The notes beneath the pieces were generated by a model. The model was given only the letters and a program-made list of their open reading frames with translations. It did not search any database and was not told where the DNA came from. From contig DDIK01000154.1 of assembly GCA_002338505.1 (NCBI GenBank), forward strand, positions 1 to 27,349: a stretch of 27,349 nucleotides of DNA. The letters run 5' to 3'. Position numbers and translations under genes: made by a program. Of this stretch, positions 1 to 8,417 are shown piece after piece. Position 1 is the stretch's first letter. Each line of letters begins with the position of its first letter. The stretch is from Bacteriovorax sp. UBA1852. Its GTDB lineage: Bacteria > Bdellovibrionota > Bacteriovoracia > Bacteriovoracales > Bacteriovoracaceae.

Positions 1-161
1 CAATTATATCACCACGAACTTTTTATAAGCCGTTTGATGACTACCTAAGTGAAGAACTTGGTAAGTACGGAGTTGATGTAACTTATGTAAATGACTTGGA
101 ACTCCACACCTCCGGAGGAGGAGTTCATTGCCTTACTAATTCTATAAGGCTATGTAAATGA
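1..161 (+). CDS. C-terminal fragment of a guanidino-group-modifying enzyme (deiminase/amidinotransferase superfamily)
   Basis: Only the last ~52 codons are in the window; the frame opens at base 3 and stops with TGA at 159-161. The tail contains SGGGVHCLTN, which matches the C-terminal catalytic-cysteine motif of the superfamily that includes peptidyl-arginine deiminases, agmatine deiminase and amidinotransferases (glycine-rich turn, His, then nucleophilic Cys). Such enzymes hydrolyse or transfer from guanidino groups through a thiouronium intermediate. The form 'VHC.TN' resembles protein-arginine deiminases most, but the subfamily cannot be fixed from this fragment. The stop overlaps the next start as ATGA, so the two genes are probably translationally coupled. 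Confidence 0.6.
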   Translation, partial: IISPRTFYKPFDDYLSEELGKYGVDVTYVNDLELHTSGGGVHCLTNSIRLCK

Positions 162-553
162 AGGCATTGTTACTTCTTTTCTTCTTTCTAATGTCCTTAT
201 CAGCCTATGCAAAGAAGGTTCACTTAGTAGGAACCATAAAGATAAAGAATAAGACTAAAGAAATTGTAGTCTATAGAGACAAAGAAAACTACAAGCTCAC
301 TATCGATAACAACTGCACTTATGATATTAAAACAATTACTTCTCCTCAGGCAGTAAGGAAGAGAGATGGGATTATTCAGTCGTTTCTTGAAAGCTGTGTT
401 AGAAAAGAGTCAAAAAAAGATAGCTTAGATAAAATAGAGTACATTGCGATTTACTACCGGTTTAGTGAGGCTAGAAAGTTTAAGGGAGAATATTTAGGAA
501 GGACTAAGGATAGTAAAGTTTCTGGAGTTGTTAATCTCCGTCTTCACCAATAG
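158..553 (+). CDS. Small exported protein of unknown function
   Basis: 131 aa. Residues 1-18 form a clear Sec signal peptide (MKALLLL... hydrophobic core, SAYA before the probable cleavage site), so the mature protein is likely periplasmic. It is basic and Lys-rich and has two cysteines after cleavage (in NNCTYD and ESCVRK) that could form one disulfide. No family is recognised. The ATG overlaps the stop of the upstream deiminase-like gene by 4 nt, so the two may be expressed together. The last 23 bases overlap the end of the convergent ferredoxin gene, leaving no room for a conventional intergenic terminator between them. Confidence 0.75.
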   Translation: MKALLLLFFFLMSLSAYAKKVHLVGTIKIKNKTKEIVVYRDKENYKLTIDNNCTYDIKTITSPQAVRKRDGIIQSFLESCVRKESKKDSLDKIEYIAIYYRFSEARKFKGEYLGRTKDSKVSGVVNLRLHQ

Positions 554-764
554 CTTCAACGGGACAAGCTTCAAGAGCATCTTGGCAGCGCTTTAATTCA
601 GCTTCTGTCTGAGGTTGTTTCTGAACATAAGCATGACCATCTTCATCATTCATTACAAAGAAATTTGGAGCTTCGACGACACAGGCATCGCAGGCAATAC
701 ATTGATCATCAACGTAGAATTTACCTGCGACATTTTGTTCAAATTTAGCACTCTTATCGGCCAC
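531..764 (-). CDS. Single-cluster [4Fe-4S] ferredoxin
   Basis: 77 aa, cytoplasmic electron carrier. The cluster ligands are visible as CIACDAC (Cys22, Cys25, Cys28) and the distal Cys67 in CPVEAI, the standard CxxCxxC...CP arrangement of small monocluster ferredoxins. An extra Cys60 lies seven residues before Cys67, where some relatives carry one half of a disulfide, but the usual partner position four residues after Cys28 is Ala, so Cys60 looks unpaired. The protein is acidic as expected. The start is GTG at 764, with AAGGGA five bases upstream; this Shine-Dalgarno overlaps the stop codon of the ppiD-like gene, so the two genes are probably co-transcribed. The redox partner cannot be told from context. 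Confidence 0.9.
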   Translation of the reverse strand: MADKSAKFEQNVAGKFYVDDQCIACDACVVEAPNFFVMNDEDGHAYVQKQPQTEAELKRCQDALEACPVEAIGEDGD

Positions 765-773
765 TATAGTCCC

Positions 774-2243
774 TTAGTTTGGAAGAACAGCAGAGCTATT
801 TTGCTTGAATAGGTATACCTTTCCAAGATCTTGAATGAGGGCCTGAGTAACTTTTTGAGAAATAATATTTTGAGTTGAAGTAATATTAAATTCTTTCTTC
901 TCGGTAGATTTAGCGTTACTTACAATTGTAAAAGTTGTCTTTGTTGGAGTTTCAAAAACATGAAACTTCTTATTACTTGTAAAAATTTCATTAAGTTGCT
1001 CAGGTTTTACATCGAGACTATCTTTGTCACCTTCAAGCCTATTGATAACTTTTTCTTTTTCAACTGCAAGTTTATATTTTGTAACCATCGGCTTAAGGCT
1101 TCTTCCTTTTTCTAGTCTTGCCTTAATTTCAGCTACAGCTCCAGACATAAGCTCTTTAGTGTCTCTTTCATTTTGAAGAGACTCTTTTGCGATTTCATTT
1201 TTATGGTCATCAAACTTTGCTGTCTTAGCTTCTTTCTTATCTTCTGCAAAAATAATGTGATAACCAAATTGAGTTTTAACAGGCTCAGAGATATCACCTT
1301 TTTTCATTGAGAAAAGTTTTTGTTCAAATGGCTTAACCATCATTCCTTTTGATACCCAATTGAGATTTCCTCCGCTCTCTTTACCAGGGATTTCATCAGT
1401 GTGCTTCTTGGCCATGTTAGAAAAGTTGGACTTTGTTAACTGCTTTCTAATCTTCTTTGCATTCTCAAGAGCTTTAGATGCATTTGTCTTATCATCAATT
1501 TTAAAGAGAATATGTCTTGCTTTGACTTGCTCTTTTTGGCTAAGGTTTGCTTTTCTTTGTTCAAAGATAGACTTTGTTCTAGCAAGATTTACGTCTTTTG
1601 CTAGAAAGTCTTTAATTTCTTTATCTGTAACAGTGATAGTTTTCTTTAATTCCCCACTATTTAGAACATAACTCATAACTGATTTTTCCATATTATAGAG
1701 CTTGTTGAGGTCAGCAGAAAGGTTTTCAGAAACAGGCACATATTGAATGATATCCTGAAGCTTCGTTGCTTTAATTGTATTGAGAGTGTCTTCCTCATAA
1801 TCCTCTGGAGTAATTCTATTTGCCGCTAGAAGTCCTTTGTAGCGATTAATATCAAATTTCTCTCCAGTTTTGAAATAAGGAGTGTCCTTAATATTTTGAA
1901 TAATTTCTTCTTTGCTAACTGGAATTCCAATTTCATCGGCAAGGATAAAACGAAGCTTCTTATTGGCCAAACTTGCAATAGCATTATCGTACACTTTAAA
2001 TTGCTTCATTTCTTTAGTAGTTAGCGGCTTTCCCTGTTTCATAAACTGTGAATATAGTTGAGATTGTCTTTCAACTTCAGCGTTGAATTCTCTAATTTTT
2101 ACAGAATGGTCACCAACTCTACCAACGCTATCTGGTGTTCCACTATCAATAAATGGTCCACTGAACATAAATGATAGAACAATGACACCTATGAAAAGTG
2201 TAAGAAATATTTGAGATGAGGTTTTTTGAAATCCTGATGACAT
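774..2243 (-). CDS. ppiD: Membrane-anchored peptidyl-prolyl isomerase / periplasmic chaperone, PpiD/SurA type
   Basis: 489 aa from the chosen ATG. A hydrophobic segment near residues 12-30 anchors the protein in the inner membrane with the rest in the periplasm. It is followed by a SurA/PpiD-like chaperone region (about 45-200) and one parvulin rotamase domain (about 235-335: KARHILFKID, ESGGNLNWVSKG, VKTQFGYHIIF). Known PpiD proteins act at the SecYEG exit on emerging envelope proteins. At 489 aa with one recognisable parvulin domain it is somewhat shorter than E. coli PpiD (623 aa). The longest frame opens at GTG 2249, but that codon sits inside the GGAG Shine-Dalgarno (2249-2252); ATG 2243, five bases downstream of GGAG, is the better start. 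It diverges from mreC and precedes the ferredoxin. Confidence 0.85.
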   Translation of the reverse strand: MSSGFQKTSSQIFLTLFIGVIVLSFMFSGPFIDSGTPDSVGRVGDHSVKIREFNAEVERQSQLYSQFMKQGKPLTTKEMKQFKVYDNAIASLANKKLRFILADEIGIPVSKEEIIQNIKDTPYFKTGEKFDINRYKGLLAANRITPEDYEEDTLNTIKATKLQDIIQYVPVSENLSADLNKLYNMEKSVMSYVLNSGELKKTITVTDKEIKDFLAKDVNLARTKSIFEQRKANLSQKEQVKARHILFKIDDKTNASKALENAKKIRKQLTKSNFSNMAKKHTDEIPGKESGGNLNWVSKGMMVKPFEQKLFSMKKGDISEPVKTQFGYHIIFAEDKKEAKTAKFDDHKNEIAKESLQNERDTKELMSGAVAEIKARLEKGRSLKPMVTKYKLAVEKEKVINRLEGDKDSLDVKPEQLNEIFTSNKKFHVFETPTKTTFTIVSNAKSTEKKEFNITSTQNIISQKVTQALIQDLGKVYLFKQNSSAVLPN

Positions 2244-2428
2244 ATTCACTCCATGAATTTTTCTAATATTAAGCCTAAGAATTATAAACCGAGAGGGCCA
2301 CTAAAGTCCACATCTAACGAAAATCAGTGATGACACAAGCGCCCATAACCCTTTTTATTTTAAAGACTTAGTTGAAAGGTCATATAAAGATATGTAAGCT
2401 TTTATAATATAACACAGGGACCGTGCTA

Positions 2429-3304
2429 ATGAAGATGATGCTGGATGAAGGCTCTAGGCTTAAAACCATCATAAATATAATTGTGCTAAGCGCTGCACTC
2501 TATGGAGTGACTACTCGAAACGTTGATGTTCGAGAGGCGACAATATTTGAGAGCTTACTCATGGACACTCTTGCGCCGTTGCAAAGAGGAGTCTCTTCTA
2601 TTCACGACCGCGTAGTCTCAGCAGTTGACCATTATATCCTTAATGTTCAAGCCTCTAAAGAAAATATTCAACTTAAAAGAGATGTTGACGAACTTCGCAA
2701 TCAGCTCTTTTCAATGAATCAAATTACGAAAGAAAATGAAAGACTTAAGAAGTTATTACGCTTTGGTGAAAATATTAAGCGAAAGAAGATTCTTGCTCAG
2801 ATTGTGGGATGGGATGCCTCTAGTGACTTTAGAGTTCTAAGAATAAATAAAGGTGCTAGTGATGGAATTAAGCTTCAGTCTACAGTTGTTACTTCACAAG
2901 GGGTTGTTGGTTATATCTATCGTATGACTGATCATTTTGCAGATATTCTTACAATCTTAGATCCGATTAACAGAGTAGACGTTTTAATTGATCGCACGCG
3001 AAGCAATGGTATTCTTGAGGGATTCTCAGGCTGGAAATGTTTAATGAAATACGTTACACGAACTGACCCTGTAAAGCTAAACGATATGGTTGTTACCTCT
3101 GGTCTAGGTAATATTTATCCAAAGGGTTTAAAGGTTGGACTAGTATCAAAGGTTGAAAGAGAGAGTTATGGAATAACTCAATATATTGAAGTTGAGCCAT
3201 CTGTTGATTTTTCTAAGCTTGAAGAAGTTGTTGTCCTTGTTGCTGACAATGACAGTAAGAAGAGGCTTGAGTGGAAGGCCCTTGATGATTCCGAAGCCGA
3301 TTAA
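2429..3304 (+). CDS. mreC: Rod shape-determining protein MreC
   Basis: About 292 aa. An N-terminal membrane segment (IINIIVLSAALYGVT) leads into a periplasmic coiled coil (roughly 75-110: KENIQLKRDVDELRNQL... KENERLKKLLRF) and then the two beta-barrel domains of MreC (IVGWDASSDFRVLRINKGASDG, VVTSQGVVGYIYRM, DVLIDRTRSNGILEG, VVTSGLGNIYPKGLKVG). MreC scaffolds the elongation machinery and activates PBP2-RodA. The longest frame opens at GTG 2423, only two bases after AGGGA (2416-2420); ATG 2429 at a spacing of eight fits better, though GTG cannot be excluded. First gene of mreC-mreD-mrdA-rodA. A -10-like TATAAT lies at 2403-2408 without a convincing -35. mreB, often adjacent, is absent from the window. 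Confidence 0.95.
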   Translation: MKMMLDEGSRLKTIINIIVLSAALYGVTTRNVDVREATIFESLLMDTLAPLQRGVSSIHDRVVSAVDHYILNVQASKENIQLKRDVDELRNQLFSMNQITKENERLKKLLRFGENIKRKKILAQIVGWDASSDFRVLRINKGASDGIKLQSTVVTSQGVVGYIYRMTDHFADILTILDPINRVDVLIDRTRSNGILEGFSGWKCLMKYVTRTDPVKLNDMVVTSGLGNIYPKGLKVGLVSKVERESYGITQYIEVEPSVDFSKLEEVVVLVADNDSKKRLEWKALDDSEAD

Positions 3305-3322
3305 GTTAAAGTAGGATATGGT

Positions 3323-3850
3323 ATGAGAGTTAATACAGTTGAAATTTTACCAAGTTTATTTATAACGATTTTAATCCTATTTTTATTAGAGGTTTTATCA
3401 ACCTCGGTTCTTCCATTGTTTGGACTCGTAAATTATATGATCCCATTTAATGTACTTATTATTCTCTTTCTTGGCTTTAAAATTGAAAGCCCTTACCTAG
3501 CCATCATGATTCTCTGTGTTCAGTATGCTCATTCAATTTTTACAATTGAAGGCTGGGAGATGGGGACAATTGCTGGTGTCCTGATTTGTATCGTTATTTC
3601 ATACCTTAGAGACTTGTTGCATTTTTCAAGTAATCTCTTAACAATCGTAACAACACAACTCTTTCAGTTTTTGTGGTTTTTGGTAACATCAAGCCTGCTT
3701 TATTTAAAACTTGGTGATTTTGGTTATATCATTCAAAAGTTCTGGAGATTTCTTCCTGAAAGTATAGTTTTGTCTCTTTTGGCTCCGTTTTTCTTCTCTT
3801 TCTTAGATAAGGTTTGGAGAGTTCGAGGCGAAGGACTAATGGCGGAATAG
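3323..3850 (+). CDS. mreD: Rod shape-determining protein MreD
   Basis: 175 aa, almost wholly hydrophobic with five to six predicted membrane segments, the size and character of MreD. The assignment rests mainly on position directly between mreC and PBP2 in an operon order conserved across rod-shaped bacteria, since MreD sequences diverge strongly. The ATG at 3323 has AGGA six bases upstream; a second ATG at 3318 is in another frame. The TAG stop (3848-3850) abuts the ATG of the PBP2 gene with no gap, consistent with translational coupling and matched production of the membrane subunits. Confidence 0.9.
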   Translation: MRVNTVEILPSLFITILILFLLEVLSTSVLPLFGLVNYMIPFNVLIILFLGFKIESPYLAIMILCVQYAHSIFTIEGWEMGTIAGVLICIVISYLRDLLHFSSNLLTIVTTQLFQFLWFLVTSSLLYLKLGDFGYIIQKFWRFLPESIVLSLLAPFFFSFLDKVWRVRGEGLMAE

Positions 3851-5854
3851 ATGTTTTCTGAAGAAGAAGTTGTACGCTCACATAAGGATCGCGCAGATAT
3901 TATCATTACGTTGGTGACTTTGTGCTTTGGTATAGTTCTTATTAGGCTTTGCTATCTGCAAATTTATCAAGGTGACATGCTTTATGAGTACTCGGTAAAG
4001 AATAGACTTAGAAAAGAGGTCATTAGTGCATCTCGAGGTATGATTTTTAGCCGCAATAACCAGTTGCTCGTTCATAATGTACCACGCTTCGATGCAATCA
4101 TTATTCCTCAGTACCTCTCTAATAAAAAACAAACCCTTACTAAGTTATCTGAAATTCTTGATATCTCTGTAAAAGATATTAAGAAAATACTTAAGAAATA
4201 CAGGGCCCAAGCAAGATATCGACCAGTTCTTATTAAGAAAAATATTTCAAAAAAAGAAGTCGCAATCATTGAGACAGAGAATGAAAAAATGCCTGGAGTA
4301 AGTGTTCAGACATTCATTTCTAGAGAGTACAAAGATAAAGAAGTTGGTAGTCATCTCTTAGGATATATCTCTGAGATATCAAGAGACCAGTTACCAAGAT
4401 ACAGAAAGAGAGATAATTATAACTATAAGCTTGGAGACTTCATCGGTCAGTCTGGAATTGAAGAAGAGTTTGATTTCTTTCTAAGGGGTGAAGATGGTTA
4501 TCAATTTATGGAAGTTGACGCCAGAGGAAGAATGAAGAGAGTCATTAGTTCAAATAATCTCTTCGCAGGAATAGAGAATAAGGCCTCAATCCCTGGCAAA
4601 AATATTCGCTTAACAATTGATCGAGATCTACAGAATGTTGCTTATAAAGCTTTAGAGGAAAAAGTCGGAAGTGTTGTTGCTCTAAAGGTTGATACTGGAG
4701 AAGTTCTCTCAATGGTATCTCGGCCATCTTTTGATCCTACTCAATTTTCTCGAGGCCTCACAGCAGAGTATTGGAATAGTTTGACATCTAATGAAAATAA
4801 TCCACTTCGTGATCGTGCTATTCAAGAGCACTATGCGCCAGGTTCTACTTATAAAACATTCACAGCTATTGCTGCATTAGAAGAAGGTGTTGTTAAGCCT
4901 AATGAAATTATTAAATGTGGACCAACGTTTAGACTTGGACGCCGAGTTTTTAATGACTGGAAAAGAAGTGGCCATGGAGACACGGATGTCTATAAGTCTC
5001 TTAGGCGAAGTGTCGACGTTTACTATTATAAAGTCTCCAAAATGATGCATATAAATGATATGTCAAAATATGCGAGGATGTTTGGTCTTGGAAGTAAAAC
5101 TGAGATTGATCTTCCTCGTGAAATACCTGGACTGATACCAACTGCTGAGTGGAAGAAAAAACGCTTTGGAAAAGAATGGCAATTGGGTGAAAATCTCGTA
5201 TGCGCTATTGGACAAGGTTATGTTTTAACGACTCCTCTTCAGCTTGCTATTTCTTACGCCGCTATTGCTAATGGAGGTAGAGTTTTTAGACCCCAGATAA
5301 TTAAAGAGATATTTACCAACTCAGGAGAGGTCTTGAAAACATTTACCCCTGAAGAAGTGAGTAAGGCGAATGTAAGTGAGAAGACCTTAGAGCATGTTAA
5401 AAAAGGACTCTATCAAGTTGTAAATGCCAGAAAGGGAACTGCTTGGTGGTATAGAGGTCGCGGAATTAGAATGGCTGGTAAGACTGGAACAGCTCAAGTA
5501 AGAAGTATGACACAAACAGAACTTTTCTCTAAGTGTAAAGATATGCCTTATAAAAGTAGGCACCATGGTCTCTTTGTAGGCTTTGCTCCATTTGACGATC
5601 CAAAGATTGCAGTTGCTGCAGTTGTCGAACATGGCTGTTCTGGCTCTTCAGCTGCAGCGCCAATAGTAAGAGATGTTATAACAAAGTATATGAAAAAGTA
5701 TCACCCAGAATTGCATAAGAAATATGCTGAGGAAGATCGCATTGCTTATCTTCAGCTAATAAAGAAAGAAAGGGCAAAGAAAGAGGCCCTAGAGAAAAAG
5801 AAAAAAGCAGAGCAAGAGGCTAATGCTGAAACTGAGGATTCTGATGGACTTTAG
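3851..5854 (+). CDS. mrdA: Penicillin-binding protein 2, elongasome transpeptidase
   Basis: 667 aa class B PBP. Segments in order: membrane anchor at about 17-36; pedestal/dimerisation region (KNRLRKEVISASRGMIFSRN, GHLLGYISEIS-like, IGQSGIEEEFDFFLRGEDG); transpeptidase domain with nucleophile STYK (Ser332-Lys335), SVD (Ser387-Asp389, the SxD form also found in E. coli PBP2) and KTG (Lys544-Gly546). It cross-links nascent glycan strands during side-wall growth together with RodA. A Lys/Glu-rich charged tail (about 640-667) follows the catalytic domain and looks like a helical or disordered extension. The gene starts directly after mreD and its last 11 bases overlap the chosen rodA start. Confidence 0.97.
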   Translation: MFSEEEVVRSHKDRADIIITLVTLCFGIVLIRLCYLQIYQGDMLYEYSVKNRLRKEVISASRGMIFSRNNQLLVHNVPRFDAIIIPQYLSNKKQTLTKLSEILDISVKDIKKILKKYRAQARYRPVLIKKNISKKEVAIIETENEKMPGVSVQTFISREYKDKEVGSHLLGYISEISRDQLPRYRKRDNYNYKLGDFIGQSGIEEEFDFFLRGEDGYQFMEVDARGRMKRVISSNNLFAGIENKASIPGKNIRLTIDRDLQNVAYKALEEKVGSVVALKVDTGEVLSMVSRPSFDPTQFSRGLTAEYWNSLTSNENNPLRDRAIQEHYAPGSTYKTFTAIAALEEGVVKPNEIIKCGPTFRLGRRVFNDWKRSGHGDTDVYKSLRRSVDVYYYKVSKMMHINDMSKYARMFGLGSKTEIDLPREIPGLIPTAEWKKKRFGKEWQLGENLVCAIGQGYVLTTPLQLAISYAAIANGGRVFRPQIIKEIFTNSGEVLKTFTPEEVSKANVSEKTLEHVKKGLYQVVNARKGTAWWYRGRGIRMAGKTGTAQVRSMTQTELFSKCKDMPYKSRHHGLFVGFAPFDDPKIAVAAVVEHGCSGSSAAAPIVRDVITKYMKKYHPELHKKYAEEDRIAYLQLIKKERAKKEALEKKKKAEQEANAETEDSDGL

Positions 5855-6956
5855 TACCTTAAAAGATTTTTTTAAAAGATATGACTTCTCCTTTTTTCTG
5901 TTATGTACTGTTATTTTCTTTTTTGGAGTGATTAATCTCTATTCAGCAACTCATTCCTCTTTAAGTACCCAGCATGCATCTCTCTATAAAGTTCAAATTG
6001 TTAAATATGTATTCTCTATTGCTCTTGGTTTTGGACTTAGCTTTATTCAGCCTAAGACGTATTTTAGATTTGCTTGGCTCATTTACGGCTTCAATGTTTT
6101 CTTACTTATTCTAGTTCTCTTTGTAGGAGATAAGGGGATGGGTGCAAGAAGATGGCTTCTTATAGGTCCAGTCCGAATTCAGCCTTCAGAACTAATGAAG
6201 CTCTCTATCATTTTTGTCCTTGCTAGGTACTATAAGAAATATAACTCAGACGGTGATACAGGAATTAGGCAAATGATCTTTCCTGCATTCTTAGCCTTTA
6301 TCCCAGCACTTCTCACAATTGTTGAGCCAGATCTAGGGACAGGTGTTCTGATCTTATTAATATTTTTCACAATTGCTTTTTACAGAAAACTTAGATGGAA
6401 GACTCTTGGGGTGCTTGCGGTGGTAGGTCTCTTAAGTGGTGCTGTCATGTATGAATTTGGTTTAAAAGATTACCAAAAGAGAAGAATTAAGACATTTTTG
6501 AATCCATCAGCTGATGCGCGAGGCTCGGGTTACAATGCAATTCAATCAAAGATTGCAATAGGCTCCGGAAAGTTTTGGGGTAAGGGTTTTAAGAACTCTT
6601 CTCAGGCTTCTTTAAACTATCTTCCTGAGAATCACACAGACTTTGTATTTTCTATATTTAATGAGGAGCATGGGTTCTTTGGTGCGATTCTTACAATTGG
6701 ATTGTACTTATTTCTATTCTTTAGATTTATCCGGCTGGCCACCAGTGTGTCCCGGATATTCGACTCCATAGTGGTAATTGGTATTATGTCGATTTTCTTT
6801 TGGCATACATTTATAAATATGAGTATGGTGATGGGATTGATGCCCGTGGTGGGTCTCCCTTTACCGTTAATGAGTTACGGTGGCTCCTCCCTTTTGACCT
6901 TTGGCATCTGTATCGGGGTGACGACCTCGATTTCTAATGCACGAAATATGTTCTAA
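5844..6956 (+). CDS. rodA: Peptidoglycan glycosyltransferase RodA (SEDS family)
   Basis: About 370 aa polytopic protein. SEDS signatures are all present: LYSATHSS near the first helix, GMGARRWLLIGPVRIQPSELMK, EPDLGTGVLI, the periplasmic-loop motif LPENHTDFVFSI with the catalytic-site Asp, and MSYGGSSLL near the C-terminus. RodA polymerises lipid II into glycan strands in complex with PBP2. The longest frame begins at ATG 5823, deep inside the PBP2 gene and only three bases after a purine-rich stretch; ATG 5844, seven bases after GAGG (5833-5836) and starting MDFSTLKDFF, fits the usual RodA N-terminus better. Last gene of the mreC-mreD-mrdA-rodA cluster. Confidence 0.96.
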   Translation: MDFSTLKDFFKRYDFSFFLLCTVIFFFGVINLYSATHSSLSTQHASLYKVQIVKYVFSIALGFGLSFIQPKTYFRFAWLIYGFNVFLLILVLFVGDKGMGARRWLLIGPVRIQPSELMKLSIIFVLARYYKKYNSDGDTGIRQMIFPAFLAFIPALLTIVEPDLGTGVLILLIFFTIAFYRKLRWKTLGVLAVVGLLSGAVMYEFGLKDYQKRRIKTFLNPSADARGSGYNAIQSKIAIGSGKFWGKGFKNSSQASLNYLPENHTDFVFSIFNEEHGFFGAILTIGLYLFLFFRFIRLATSVSRIFDSIVVIGIMSIFFWHTFINMSMVMGLMPVVGLPLPLMSYGGSSLLTFGICIGVTTSISNARNMF

Positions 6957-7030
6957 AACTCCATGAATTTGGCATTGTATATGCAGATATAACCAATATA
7001 TATGCTTTTTATACAAATGATGGAGAAATT

Positions 7031-7276
7031 ATGTTGAAAGTTTTTACACTTGTTTATTTAATAATGTTTTGTGCTAATACTCACGCACGTTCTCACAAAA
7101 CAAATAAGACATTTAAGCAATTAAAACATGACATGCTCGTTCATGGTCTAGACTTCAATTATATATCTTCGACCATGAAATCTCCTTTTGGCGGACAATT
7201 AAAAGAGGTTGAAAGCCTGCGCCCAGAGCCAGGAGTTTATCCAGAAGAGATTAACGCAATACTTAAAAAACTCTAG
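7031..7276 (+). CDS. Small exported protein of unknown function
   Basis: 81 aa with a convincing signal peptide (MLKVFTLVYLIMFCANTHA, cleavage probably after THA), leaving a ~62-residue soluble, probably periplasmic polypeptide. GGAG at 7022-7025 is five bases upstream of the ATG, supporting translation. No known domain and no cysteine in the mature part; two prolines sit in the C-terminal segment RPEPGVYPEE. The 74-bp gap after rodA is very AT-rich, with only a weak TTGTAT/TATATA promoter-like pair and no clear terminator, so read-through from rodA or an own promoter are both possible. It precedes the marR gene but is separated from it by that gene's promoter. Confidence 0.7.
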   Translation: MLKVFTLVYLIMFCANTHARSHKTNKTFKQLKHDMLVHGLDFNYISSTMKSPFGGQLKEVESLRPEPGVYPEEINAILKKL

Positions 7277-7292
7277 TTTTCAAACTTCTACA

Positions 7293-7336
7293 ATTAGTAC
7301 TAATCATTGACTATTTCTATTTAGTCCGTATATAGT
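7293..7336 (+). promoter_or_regulatory. marR promoter with adjacent 12-bp palindrome (candidate operator)
   Basis: TTGACT (7307-7312), an 18-bp spacer and TATAGT (7331-7336) make a good sigma-70-type promoter, with transcription expected to start near 7343 just before the Shine-Dalgarno at 7349-7354. Immediately upstream of the -35 is the perfect palindrome ATTAGTACTAAT (7293-7304). MarR proteins commonly autoregulate through short palindromes at their own promoter, so this is a plausible operator; binding is inferred only. Confidence 0.55.
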
Positions 7337-7359
7337 ATCAATGTCATTCGGAGGTGTCG

Positions 7360-7842
7360 GTGAAGCGATTATCAAATATTGGAAGCCTACTAAAGAAAAC
7401 TTATCGTCAGTATAATAACAGACTCCTCACGTTACTTCAGAATCGAGGCTTCACTGATCTTAGACCTAGCTTTCTAGAAATTCTAGTTTATGTTTGTGAG
7501 ATAGAAGGACCAACTATTAAAGAAGTTGGTAATGCATGTGAGCTAAAGAAGCAAACGATGACAAGCCATCTCAACGAACTTCAAAAAAGAGGATACGTAG
7601 TTAGAAAAGTTAGTGAACAAGATAAGCGTGAACAAAGAGTATTTCTGACAGAATATGGGGAAAGATTCAAGTTTACTCTCTTAGAATCTATCGAGTTACT
7701 TGATTCTGAATATACTAATATTGTGGGAGATTTAGAAATGGATAGAGTTAATACGACTCTTGAAAGTTTTCATCAGAAAACATCTCTAAAAGAAGTTAAG
7801 GATGATCAAAGGTCACAGTTAAACCTTACTCTCGATTTCTAG
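7360..7842 (+). CDS. MarR-family winged-helix transcriptional regulator
   Basis: About 160 aa, usual MarR size. The helix-turn-helix and wing are recognisable at roughly residues 50-105: GPTIKEVGNACELKKQTMTSHLNELQKRGYVVRKVSEQDKREQRVFLTEYG, with the wing carrying the typical D.R..R.V.LT pattern. N- and C-terminal helices would form the dimer interface. MarR proteins usually repress stress, efflux or detoxification genes and release DNA on binding a ligand or on cysteine oxidation; the ligand here is unknown. The longest frame opens at GTG 7354, but that codon overlaps CGGAGG (7349-7354); GTG 7360, five bases downstream, is the likelier start. The stop abuts the end of the convergent rhodanese-like gene. 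Confidence 0.9.
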   Translation: MKRLSNIGSLLKKTYRQYNNRLLTLLQNRGFTDLRPSFLEILVYVCEIEGPTIKEVGNACELKKQTMTSHLNELQKRGYVVRKVSEQDKREQRVFLTEYGERFKFTLLESIELLDSEYTNIVGDLEMDRVNTTLESFHQKTSLKEVKDDQRSQLNLTLDF

Positions 7843-8349
7843 TTAGGCACTTAGCGCTTGTGTTTCATGTGACTCTTTAGGCCAATATCTGTAACCGCCA
7901 GAGACATTATTTACATTATAGAAACCTTTCTTAACGAGTAGCTCAGAAGCTTTAATAGATCTTAAACCGACCTCTGAAATAACTAGTATGGGTGTCGTTC
8001 TATTTGGAATTTCAGCATACCTCATATTTAGCTCTTCAAGCGGTATATGGATTCTTCCCTCGAGTTTCGTCTCTGTTGTGTATCCAAGCTTAGTTACATC
8101 TAGAATGAAAAAATCGATATCTTGATTTGAATAAGTCTCAAATGCTTTTTGTGGTGTTAAGTCATTATATGGAAGACTTTCAAGAATAATACTATCACTT
8201 AGGTTTTCACCATTCTTAATTCTAATCAAATGATTCTTTTGAAGAGTAAGCGCATAATCTATTTTCTCATCTAGCTTTTGAATATTTCTCTCAATATTTG
8301 AAAGTCTTGTATTTAAAAACTCTAGTGTCTGCATAAATTTTAAACTCAC
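7843..8349 (-). CDS. Coiled-coil plus rhodanese-like domain, without the catalytic cysteine
   Basis: About 168 aa from the GTG at 8349. An N-terminal helical, probably coiled-coil region (about 8-45) is followed by a rhodanese-like domain (about 60-160: DFFILDVTKLGY, GRIHIPLEELNMR, PILVISEVGLRSIKASELLVKKGFYNVNNVSGG). In active rhodaneses the loop reads C-x-x-G-x-R-S; here it is S-E-V-G-L-R-S, with Ser125 where the persulfide-forming Cys should be, and the whole protein has no cysteine. It cannot be a sulfurtransferase of the usual kind and is more likely a binding or regulatory module. GGAGG (8354-8358) four bases before GTG 8349 decides the start; the TTG at 8370 lies upstream of that site. 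Confidence 0.75.
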   Translation of the reverse strand: MSLKFMQTLEFLNTRLSNIERNIQKLDEKIDYALTLQKNHLIRIKNGENLSDSIILESLPYNDLTPQKAFETYSNQDIDFFILDVTKLGYTTETKLEGRIHIPLEELNMRYAEIPNRTTPILVISEVGLRSIKASELLVKKGFYNVNNVSGGYRYWPKESHETQALSA

Positions 8350-8417
8350 AATTCCTCCGTGATTATTCAATATACTTTACGGAGAGTGAGCTTAGGGCCT
8401 TAATCTGAGCAAGATTC

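Noticed and set aside
2250..2428. Search for a full promoter for mreC and ppiD in the divergent gap
   Set aside because: Only a -10-like TATAAT (2403-2408) was seen, with no -35 at usable spacing, so no promoter feature is claimed.
3878..4132. Minus-strand 84-codon frame at the PBP2 N-terminus
   Set aside because: It is antisense to a well-supported gene of normal length and has no features of its own.
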